DNA from: Bdellovibrio sp.
GTDB lineage: Bacteria > Bdellovibrionota > Bdellovibrionia > Bdellovibrionales > Bdellovibrionaceae
Assembly: GCA_017745015.1 (NCBI GenBank)
Contig: JAGIAF010000153.1
Span: forward strand, 1 to 8,303
Length of the DNA stretch: 8,303 nt
Direction of reading: 5' to 3'
Shown here: piece after piece, positions 1 to 5,397 of the stretch
How the letters are laid out: every line of letters begins with the position of its first letter
Position numbering within the stretch: position 1 is the stretch's first letter
Translations under genes and position numbers: made by a program
The notes under the pieces: model-generated
Database searches by the model: none
What the model saw: the letters and a program-made list of their open reading frames with translations, nothing else
Told to the model about the DNA's origin: nothing

Positions 1-2
1 CT

Positions 3-458
3 TTTGAAGACTTCAAAGCGACAGAGAAGAACTTAAAAGAAGCTCTTGGTCATGATACTAAAACGTTGAATGAATATCTGCGCATTTTAGAAGAATTAGA
101 ACTTGTTCAACAAATTCAGTCAGAGGGAGCGGAGGAGAGCTATTGGATCTCAAAAAACAAGCTCTTTAAAATTCCTGGTGAAATTAGCGATCCAGCAATT
201 GGTCTTTTTCATGCGCAAACAATGAAAGAGGCGCAGACACGATTACAATCTCTTTCATTGTATAATCAATTCCGCACGCTGTATTTCTCTTTGGATCAAG
301 CGGCCTTCGAAGATATCTGTGAAACCTTGAACGATGTAGCAAATCGCTTGAAGGTGAAGTACTGCAACAACTACATCAACGACAAGCGACTCTTTAAATT
401 CAACTTCCAACTTTATCCGGTGACGGATTTGTTGAATACAGCATCCAAAATGAGCTAA
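3..458 (+). CDS. TIGR02147/DUF4423-like regulatory protein, 5' end missing
   Basis: The reading frame is open from the left edge of the window, so this is the C-terminal 151 residues of a longer protein. A TTG at 66 is internal and is not a convincing start. The visible part begins with a winged-helix-like stretch (residues about 5-35 of the fragment: NLKEALGHDTKTLNEYLRIL followed by an EELELVQQ wing approach). It continues into a helical tail, with LYFSLDQAAFEDICETLND and the ending FKFNFQLYPVTDLL. That closing pattern, a long helix then a beta strand of the type 'x-FNFQLYPV', is what I recognise from the TIGR02147 family (DUF4423), proteins expanded in Bdellovibrio and Fibrobacter and presumed to be transcriptional regulators. 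No ligand or target can be read from the sequence. It ends 42 bp before the FtsB-like gene on the same strand, with no convincing terminator between. Family assignment is from memory of the pattern, so moderate confidence; that the frame is coding is near certain. Confidence 0.68.
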   Translation, partial: FEDFKATEKNLKEALGHDTKTLNEYLRILEELELVQQIQSEGAEESYWISKNKLFKIPGEISDPAIGLFHAQTMKEAQTRLQSLSLYNQFRTLYFSLDQAAFEDICETLNDVANRLKVKYCNNYINDKRLFKFNFQLYPVTDLLNTASKMS

Positions 459-500
459 CTGGACTACCCAGTCCCCCTGCGTCCTGCCTAAACTGAGAGT

Positions 501-806
501 ATGTCTTACACGAAGTTTGCAGTTGGTTTACGTCGTCTTCTCAATCGCCCGGGTCGCGTGGCAGTGGTTTGTCTTTTTGTCTTCGGTGTTTCTATCGTTT
601 TGAATGGAAATCTGTGGAGATTGTGGGGCTTGCATCGTGACTTTGCGCGTATCAGCGATGAGATTTCTACGACAAAGCAGGGCATCCGTGACCTATCAGG
701 CCAGTTAAAGCAAGCCAAAGATCCAGCTTTCATAGAGCGTCAAGCTCGCGATAAACTGGATTTAGCCGGCGAGCACGACCTAGTGTTCGTTTTTCCCGAG
801 CAATAG
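501..806 (+). CDS. FtsB/DivIC-family septum formation initiator protein
   Basis: A 101-residue bitopic membrane protein with the whole FtsB/DivIC layout. A short basic cytoplasmic N-terminus (RRLLNRPGR, residues 11-19) precedes one transmembrane helix (about 19-36). A periplasmic coiled coil follows (about 43-73), then the conserved tail DPAFIERQARDKLDLAGEHD (74-93) and a hydrophobic VFVFPE end. In the family, the tail motif 'P-x-x-I/V-E-x-x-A-R-x-x-L-x-L' binds FtsL, and the FtsB-FtsL-FtsQ complex passes the activation signal to the septal peptidoglycan synthase FtsWI. Length is typical (about 90-110 aa). The ribosome site is weak (GAGAG only 2-3 nt before ATG), but no better in-frame start keeps the basic N-terminus. 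I do not assign FtsB rather than DivIC because no cell-division neighbour is visible. The upstream regulator lies 42 bp away, so co-transcription is possible. Confidence 0.85.
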   Translation: MSYTKFAVGLRRLLNRPGRVAVVCLFVFGVSIVLNGNLWRLWGLHRDFARISDEISTTKQGIRDLSGQLKQAKDPAFIERQARDKLDLAGEHDLVFVFPEQ

Positions 807-808
807 CT

Positions 809-823
809 TAACGCGAATCGTTA
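809..823 (+). promoter_or_regulatory. Small inverted repeat overlapping the -35 region of the HTH-polA promoter
   Basis: TAACG (809-813) and CGTTA (819-823) form a perfect 5-bp inverted repeat with a 5-bp spacer. It sits where the -35 element of the promoter at 840-845 must lie, which is a usual place for a repressor operator. It is short enough to occur by chance. As an RNA hairpin it is too weak, and lacks the U-run, to be a terminator for the FtsB-like gene. Confidence 0.25.
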
Positions 824-845
824 TTTGGTGCCGGTCCGGTATAAT
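817..845 (+). promoter_or_regulatory. Probable housekeeping promoter for HTH-polA-protease
   Basis: A perfect TATAAT -10 hexamer lies at 840-845, 61 bp before the ATG of the HTH gene. The -35 region is poor: at 16-17 bp spacing the best hexamers are TCGTTA (818-823) or ATCGTT (817-822). There is no extended TGn motif. A tandem CCGGT-CCGGT (831-840) fills the spacer immediately before the -10. A strong -10 with a weak -35 often marks a promoter that needs an activator. The expected start of transcription is about 851-853, giving a leader of roughly 55 nt. Confidence 0.6.
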
Positions 846-861
846 ACAACTAGTATCCATG

Positions 862-886
862 CTCTAAACTTAGTTACTTTTTAGAG
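862..886 (+). repeat. Inverted repeat/hairpin in the HTH gene leader
   Basis: CTCTAAA (862-868) pairs perfectly with TTTAGAG (880-886) across an 11-nt spacer, and a G-T wobble (861/887) extends it. The repeat lies just downstream of the likely transcription start and ends 7 nt before the AGGGG ribosome site (894-898) of the HTH gene. As DNA it could be an operator occupying the initially transcribed region. As RNA it would be an A/U-rich stem close to the ribosome site. The small HTH protein encoded next is an obvious candidate ligand, but nothing in the sequence proves it. Confidence 0.4.
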
Positions 887-906
887 TAAATCTAGGGGTT
901 TATAAA

Positions 907-1206
907 ATGACACTTGATCATTCATTAGATTGGAACCGTGAGAGTCTTCGTGCGCTTCGCCTTCGTCTTGGTTGGAGCAGATCCGACATGGCTCGCAGAC
1001 TGAAATGTTCTTTAACAGACATTGAATCTTGGGAAGAAGGGCAAGCTCTCTTCGAATCTCAAATCAAAGGTGAACTAGAGATGATTTATCGTCAGGCCGA
1101 AGAGTGTTCTGATGAGGTTCGTTTCACACCTGCTTGTGAGAATGAGTGTGATAAAAAAGCTCTCGATCAAGTTGATTTTTCTCGCGTCAAAGCTGACTTA
1201 GAATAA
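907..1206 (+). CDS. Small XRE-type helix-turn-helix DNA-binding protein
   Basis: A 99-residue protein whose N-terminal half (about residues 12-48) fits an XRE/Cro-type HTH. LRALRLRLGWSRSDMARRL forms helices 1-2 and KCSLTDIESWEEG the recognition helix and following turn; the 'x-I-x-x-W-E-x-G' ending is diagnostic. The remaining half (about 52-99) is charged and has no domain I recognise. It carries three of the protein's four cysteines (C67, C77, C81; the fourth is C34), including a C-x3-C pair, so redox or metal sensing is possible but speculative. The start is well supported: AGGGG at 894-898, 8 nt before ATG. The gene is preceded by a TATAAT promoter and an inverted repeat, and is followed after 57 bp by the polA ATG with no new promoter visible. 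It is therefore probably the first gene of the polA transcript and may regulate it or itself. HTH assignment is solid; target and signal are unknown. Confidence 0.85.
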   Translation: MTLDHSLDWNRESLRALRLRLGWSRSDMARRLKCSLTDIESWEEGQALFESQIKGELEMIYRQAEECSDEVRFTPACENECDKKALDQVDFSRVKADLE

Positions 1207-1213
1207 TCGACAA

Positions 1214-1263
1214 TAAGGCTCTCCCGTTGTATCTGTTTGGATGAAAATTACGGGAGAGTCTTA
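1214..1263 (+). promoter_or_regulatory. 14-bp hairpin covering the polA ribosome binding site
   Basis: The 14 bases 1214-1227 (TAAGGCTCTCCCGT) pair with 1250-1263 (ACGGGAGAGTCTTA). Thirteen pairs are Watson-Crick and one is a G-U wobble (1218/1259); the loop is 22 nt (1228-1249). The 3' arm contains the polA Shine-Dalgarno GGGAG (1252-1256) and ends on the base before the ATG at 1264, so the folded RNA would hide the ribosome site. There is no U-run after the stem, which argues against an intrinsic terminator. The HTH stop codon (1204-1206) is only 7 nt before the stem, so a terminating ribosome would cover or melt its base, which suggests translational coupling. As DNA it could instead be a dyad operator. 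Confidence 0.6.
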
Positions 1264-3849
1264 ATGAAGAAAAAGTTATACCTTGTTGATGTCAGCTCGA
1301 TGTTCTTTCGTGCTTTCTATGCGGTTCGTCCGCTGACTTCTCCCGCAGGTGTTCCTGTGAACGCCGTCTATGGCTTCCTTTCCATGATCACTCGTTTGAT
1401 GAGAGATGAAAAACCTGAATACATGGTTTTTTGTTACGATCGCAAAGAACCGTCATTCCGCAAAGATATGTATGAAGAGTACAAAGCTCATCGTACAGAA
1501 ATGCCGGAAGATCTTGTTAAGCAACTTCCCTACTTCAGACAAATCGCTGACATCTTGGGCATCCCGGGTCGCGAGATTCCAAATTACGAAGCCGATGACA
1601 TCATCGGTACACTTTCCAAAGTGGGTTTGAAACTCGATATGGACGTCGTCATCGTCAGCGGCGATAAAGACTTCGGTCAGCTGATTCAAGAAGGTGTCAT
1701 CCTTTACGACACGATGAAAGAGCATAAATACGATTCAGCCGGTGTTCTTGAAAAGTGGGGCGTGCGCCCAGATCAATTCATCGATTACTTGGCGATCGTT
1801 GGCGATACTTCGGATAACGTTCCAGGCGTTAAGGGTATCGGTGAAAAAGGTGCGATCAAACTTTTGGAGCAATTTAAGACTCTAGAAGACATCTATGAAG
1901 GCATCGACAAAGTCGAAAGCAAAAGCGTTCGCCAAAAATTGATCGATGCCAAAGAGATGGCATTGCTTTCAAAAAAGCTTGTGACGATTGCCACTGAAAT
2001 CCCCATGGATTTGAATATGGATCACTATAAGATCCAACCGCGCAAAGATGATGAATTGCGTTCGTTGTTGCGTGAATTGAATTTCAAAACATTTGAAAAG
2101 AACTTGTTTGGCGAGGGAGGTACGCCAGCTCCGACAACTTCAGCTGAAGCTGGTAAGAAATATTACTCGGATGCTGCTAAACCTTCAGCAGCTCCTGAGG
2201 CGGTAAGTGCGCCGATTATGGCCGAACACACGACGAAAGAATTTGCAGAGAAAACTCTTTCGACTCGTGAATTGACCGAAATGCTTGCAGAAAACCAAGA
2301 GCTTTGGGGATTCCACGATGCGCGCGGCATTTTCCTTGGAACAGCCAATGAAGTGATTTCCGTTTCAGATCCTGAGTTCTTGGGGAAACTGACGGATACT
2401 TTCAAAGTTCAATGGAAAGGTTTTGATCTTAAAGATCTCTGGCACAAAATCGGCGTTAAAAATCCAGTGGCCTCTTGGGACTCGATGTTAGCAGCTTATG
2501 TGTTGAAAGCCGCTGATACTTCTGACTTTGAAAAAGTGTACGAAAAGCACTTGGGTGAATCTATTCCGGAAATGGCTTCTCCTTCACAGCTCTTCAACTG
2601 TCATCTTCACTTGGCAAAAACTCTCGATAAAAAGCTTCATGAACTTCACGGTGAAAAAGTTTACCGTGAGCTTGAGCTTCCATTGATCAAAGTTCTTTTG
2701 ACGATGGAAAACTGGGGTGTGCGCATTGATAAAGACTTGCTTGCTAGCCAGAGCGCTGAATACGAAAAAGAGTTGGCGGTTCTGGAAAAGCAAATCCACG
2801 AAGCAGCTGGCGGCCCATTCAACGTGGGCAGCCCGAAGCAGTTGGGTGTGATCTTGTTTGAAAAGCTGGGTCTTCCCGCAGGTAAGAAAACTAAAACGGG
2901 ATACTCGACGGACAATGAAGTCCTTGAGGGCTTAGATCATCCAATCGGTAAATTGGTCTTGCAATGGCGTGAACTTGCGAAATTGAAGTCAACGTATGTG
3001 GATGCATTGCCTGAGATGATCAACCCTAAAGACGGCCGTGTTCACACAAGCTTCAACCAAGCTTTGACGACGACGGGGCGTCTTTCAAGCACCACTCCAA
3101 ATTTGCAGAACATTCCAATCCGCACCAAGCGCGGTCAATTGGTTCGTCAGGCCTTTATCGCAGCTCCGCGTATGAAGCTTTTGTCGGTGGACTACTCGCA
3201 AATTGAACTGCGTATCTTGGCGCATATTTCTGAAGATCCAAATCTTTGCAAAGCCTTCGCGGAAGACTTGGACATCCATGCAGCGACGGCTTCAGAGATC
3301 TTCAGTATTCCTCTCAGCGATGTGACAGCAGATCATCGTCGTACCGCGAAGGCCGTGAATTTCGGTATCGCTTACGGTCAGGGCACTTTCGGTTTGGCAG
3401 AGACTTTGGGAATTTCTCGTACGGAAAGCAAAGAGATTATCGACCGTTACTTCACGCGCTTTAAAAACGTGCGCGATTATATCGAAGGCACGATTAAGCT
3501 GGCTCATGAGAAGGGCTATGTTGAGACTTTGTTCGGTCGTCGCCGTTATATCGATGAATTGAAATCAACCAACGTGATGTTGAAGAAATTCGGAGAGCGC
3601 GCAGCTATTAATGCTCCTATTCAAGGAACAGCCAGCGACTTGGTGAAAAAAGCCATGATTGAAGTACAAAGCAAAGTTCCAGTACGCATGCTTTTGCAGG
3701 TGCATGACGAATTGATCTTTGAAGATTTTGAAGACAGCTTGAACAAGTATACGACTGAACTGGTTTCTATCATGGAGAACGTAGCAAAACTGCGAGTCCC
3801 TTTGAAAGTTAACTATTCAGTTGGCAACAACTGGGATGAGGCTCACTAA
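1264..3849 (+). CDS. polA: DNA polymerase I (5' nuclease + inactive-looking proofreading domain + polymerase)
   Basis: An 861-residue family A polymerase for gap filling, Okazaki primer removal and repair in the cytoplasm. The start is ATG 1264, with GGGAG 7 nt ahead giving MKKKLYLVDVSS; an in-frame TTG at 1237 would add 9 residues but has no ribosome site. Residues 1-280 are the 5' nuclease: YEADDIIG (108-115), SGDKDFGQLI (132-141) and the helix-hairpin-helix GDTSDNVPGVKGIGEKGA (180-197). A Pro/Ala-rich linker (about 284-318) leads to a remnant 3'-5' exonuclease domain (about 320-455). There the FDTET strand of E. coli is replaced by WGFHDARG (348-355), and the other catalytic aspartates are not found, so proofreading is probably absent, as in Taq and Bacillus enzymes. 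Polymerase motifs are intact: motif A DYSQIELR (643-650, D643), motif B RRTAKAVNFGIAYGQ (692-706; R692, K696, F700, Y704) and motif C VHDELIFE (813-820; D815, E816). The length is normal for the family. The gene is preceded by a ribosome-site hairpin and followed by an overlapping protease start. Confidence 0.98.
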   Translation: MKKKLYLVDVSSMFFRAFYAVRPLTSPAGVPVNAVYGFLSMITRLMRDEKPEYMVFCYDRKEPSFRKDMYEEYKAHRTEMPEDLVKQLPYFRQIADILGIPGREIPNYEADDIIGTLSKVGLKLDMDVVIVSGDKDFGQLIQEGVILYDTMKEHKYDSAGVLEKWGVRPDQFIDYLAIVGDTSDNVPGVKGIGEKGAIKLLEQFKTLEDIYEGIDKVESKSVRQKLIDAKEMALLSKKLVTIATEIPMDLNMDHYKIQPRKDDELRSLLRELNFKTFEKNLFGEGGTPAPTTSAEAGKKYYSDAAKPSAAPEAVSAPIMAEHTTKEFAEKTLSTRELTEMLAENQELWGFHDARGIFLGTANEVISVSDPEFLGKLTDTFKVQWKGFDLKDLWHKIGVKNPVASWDSMLAAYVLKAADTSDFEKVYEKHLGESIPEMASPSQLFNCHLHLAKTLDKKLHELHGEKVYRELELPLIKVLLTMENWGVRIDKDLLASQSAEYEKELAVLEKQIHEAAGGPFNVGSPKQLGVILFEKLGLPAGKKTKTGYSTDNEVLEGLDHPIGKLVLQWRELAKLKSTYVDALPEMINPKDGRVHTSFNQALTTTGRLSSTTPNLQNIPIRTKRGQLVRQAFIAAPRMKLLSVDYSQIELRILAHISEDPNLCKAFAEDLDIHAATASEIFSIPLSDVTADHRRTAKAVNFGIAYGQGTFGLAETLGISRTESKEIIDRYFTRFKNVRDYIEGTIKLAHEKGYVETLFGRRRYIDELKSTNVMLKKFGERAAINAPIQGTASDLVKKAMIEVQSKVPVRMLLQVHDELIFEDFEDSLNKYTTELVSIMENVAKLRVPLKVNYSVGNNWDEAH

Positions 3850-4604
3850 TGAAAATTATTAAAACAGTCATTCTTGTGGGTTTTCTTTCTGTCACAAGTA
3901 TTTCAAATGCTGCGAATATTATTGGCGGCGACGAGGCCACTCCAGGTGAGTTTCCATATATTGTGGCTCTTTATGGTTTATATGGTCATTACTGTGGTGG
4001 TTCGCTGATTGCACCAAACTGGGTATTGACTGCGGCTCACTGTGTGAAGGCGCCAAATAATTTGCGCTCTTTGAAAATCGGTTTACATGAGCAATCGGAC
4101 ACTCGAAATGTGGAGACTTTTAAACCGAAGAGAATCGTTGCATATCCGAGATACAACGGGTCCACGACGAACGGTGATTTTGCATTAGTAGAGCTGTCAG
4201 GAAATTCTCAGTATCCAGTTATTCCACTAAATACGATGGAGCTCCAGGTTTCTCCGCAAAACCCTTTGACGGCAACAATTGCTGGTTGGGGATCTGAACG
4301 TGAGGGGGCTTCTCAAGGGGCGGTGGCTTTGCAAAAAGTCGATGTGCCATTGGTGACTTTTGAAAAATGCAACAAAGCCTATAAAGGTAAGATCACGGAA
4401 CTGATGTTGTGTGCTGGATATCCTGAAGGAGGCAAGGACTCTTGCCAAGGGGACTCTGGCGGCCCCCTTGTATTGAAGCGTGACGGACAGGATGTTTTGA
4501 TTGGCATCGTTAGCTGGGGAGATGGCTGCGGCCGTCGAGGAGTGCCGGGCGTTTATTCCAAAGTCAGCGCGGCAATTGATTGGATCAAAACAGTGACTCA
4601 ATAA
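3849..4604 (+). CDS. Secreted trypsin-like serine protease (family S1)
   Basis: A 251-residue chymotrypsin-fold endopeptidase with a Sec signal peptide (basic MKIIK, hydrophobic core 6-17, likely cleavage after A21 or A22). The catalytic triad is present: H64 in TAAHC, D110 in GDFALVEL and S203 in GDSGGP. D197, six residues before the serine, matches chymotrypsin D189 and predicts cleavage after Arg or Lys; the pocket glycine regions SWGDGCG and PGVY are also kept. Six cysteines fit the three classical disulfides (C49-C65, C174-C188, C199-C227), implying folding outside the cytoplasm. The mature start IIGG (24-27) follows the signal peptide by only one or two residues. The ATG shares its A with the polA TAA stop (TAATG), and GAGG (3838-3841) lies 7 nt upstream, so it is probably translated from the polA mRNA by coupling. 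A strong terminator follows 6 nt after the stop. In Bdellovibrio such proteases are thought to digest prey proteins; its substrate here is unknown. Confidence 0.95.
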   Translation: MKIIKTVILVGFLSVTSISNAANIIGGDEATPGEFPYIVALYGLYGHYCGGSLIAPNWVLTAAHCVKAPNNLRSLKIGLHEQSDTRNVETFKPKRIVAYPRYNGSTTNGDFALVELSGNSQYPVIPLNTMELQVSPQNPLTATIAGWGSEREGASQGAVALQKVDVPLVTFEKCNKAYKGKITELMLCAGYPEGGKDSCQGDSGGPLVLKRDGQDVLIGIVSWGDGCGRRGVPGVYSKVSAAIDWIKTVTQ

Positions 4605-4636
4605 AAAAAAGGAACCTCGACGAGGTTCCTTTTTTA
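4604..4636. terminator. Bidirectional intrinsic terminator
   Basis: GGAACCTC (4611-4618) and GAGGTTCC (4622-4629) form a perfect 8-bp stem with a 3-nt loop. The stem is flanked by an A-run (4604-4610) and a T-run (4630-4635), which can add further A-U pairs. Read on the plus strand it ends the protease transcript, and read on the minus strand it ends the lipoprotein transcript whose stop is at 4660. Both genes converge on it. Confidence 0.92.
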
Positions 4637-4659
4637 TTTTTCAGAGCGGTGAGATTTTC

Positions 4660-5295
4660 TTACTGCGTTTCCCAGCCAACAACGCGGCCGCCTTCAAAGT
4701 ATACGAAGCGTGTTTCTTTGCGATATCCTTGTGGAGAAGTCGCATAGCGCTCGTACTTCCAGCGTTCATTTTTATAAAGTGGATTACCAGAAACTTCCAC
4801 ATTCATCGGTTCGCCCCAAGAGCGGCGCACATATTCTTGGGGCATACCCATAGCGATATCTTGAGTTTCGACGAGATCTTTCATTTCTTGTTTCGGAGCT
4901 AAAGTACGATCCCATATTTTATTGGAGTTGATCCATTGTTGGCGACCTTCGATGGAGGGAATGGACAAGAAGGAAATCTTCTCGGCATCATTCTTAAACC
5001 ACGGAAGAACTTTGGAATACTGCTCCTTCTCTTTTTTTGAGTTCAAGGTTTTTTCCAGATCGCGCAAAGTATGACGATCACGGATTTCTTGAAGGTCTGA
5101 TTCATTTAAATAGGCAGGATCTTTACCTAATTCATAAGCAGTTTGGCGAACGGTACGGTCGCGAACCATCTCTCGCGAGTCTTGATCGTTGTAACGAGTT
5201 GTCGGGGACGCATAGCCACTTTGAGAAGATCTTTGAAATGGGGCGCAGCCTGTAAGGCTTAGACCGAGGGCACCTACGAGCAAAAGTACTTTCAT
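4660..5295 (-). CDS. Lipoprotein with BamE/SmpA-like C-terminal region
   Basis: A 211-residue exported lipoprotein. The start is the ATG at 5295-5293, because AGGAG lies 7 nt upstream (minus strand 5307-5303) and the resulting N-terminus is a clean type II signal peptide: MKVLLLVGALGLSLTGC, lipobox LTGC, lipidated C17. A longer reading from 5316 would add seven residues (MSLRSQF) without a ribosome site. Residues 18-110 are polar, charged and mostly helical, with nothing I recognise. Residues about 143-211 (DIAMGMPQEYVRRSWGEP ... ERWKYER ... FVYFEGGRVVGWE) follow the 'G-M-x-x-x-x-V-x-x-x-W-G-x-P ... W-x-Y ... Y-F-x-x-G-x-V-V-x-W' pattern of SmpA/OmlA/BamE-like folds, which occur in outer-membrane assembly and envelope lipoproteins. 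Real BamE proteins are shorter (about 110 aa) and the fold is reused widely, so I do not call it BamE. It shares a divergent upstream region with the FliL-like gene and ends at the bidirectional terminator. Confidence 0.88.
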   Translation of the reverse strand: MKVLLLVGALGLSLTGCAPFQRSSQSGYASPTTRYNDQDSREMVRDRTVRQTAYELGKDPAYLNESDLQEIRDRHTLRDLEKTLNSKKEKEQYSKVLPWFKNDAEKISFLSIPSIEGRQQWINSNKIWDRTLAPKQEMKDLVETQDIAMGMPQEYVRRSWGEPMNVEVSGNPLYKNERWKYERYATSPQGYRKETRFVYFEGGRVVGWETQ

Positions 5296-5397
5296 GAATT
5301 GACTCCTAAGACTCAATACTAACTGAAGAGGGCTTGTTTATAAATTGTTCTTGCGAGTGATTTGGTTCTTTTCTTACAATTGTCCTGGGGGAATCTT
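5296..5397. promoter_or_regulatory. Divergent intergenic region, lipoprotein / FliL-like gene
   Basis: These 102 bp must hold promoters for both divergent genes. The only hexamer resembling a -10 is TATAAA (5339-5344) on the plus strand. It sits in the palindrome TTTATAAA (5337-5344), so it also reads as TATAAA on the minus strand. Neither direction has a good -35 at 16-18 bp. The lipoprotein AGGAG (minus strand, 5307-5303) and the FliL-like GGGGGA (5387-5392) are clear ribosome sites. Confidence 0.35.

Noticed and set aside
458..474. Short inverted repeats between the regulator and the FtsB-like gene as a terminator
   Set aside because: Only 5-bp alternative stems (ACTGG/CCAGT or GGACT/AGTCC) and no T-run follows.
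1237..1263. TTG-initiated 870-aa version of polA
   Set aside because: The TTG has no ribosome site and the extra nine residues encode the GGGAG site used by ATG 1264, after which the normal family N-terminus begins.
4227..4601. 124-codon minus-strand frame inside the protease
   Set aside because: Antisense shadow of a frame with complete S1 catalytic motifs; no ribosome site or recognisable domain.
5362..5397. Signal peptide on the FliL-like protein from TTG 5362
   Set aside because: The stretch MVLFLQLSWGNLLA has no basic N-region or ribosome site, and the following topology with one later membrane helix needs a cytoplasmic N-terminus.
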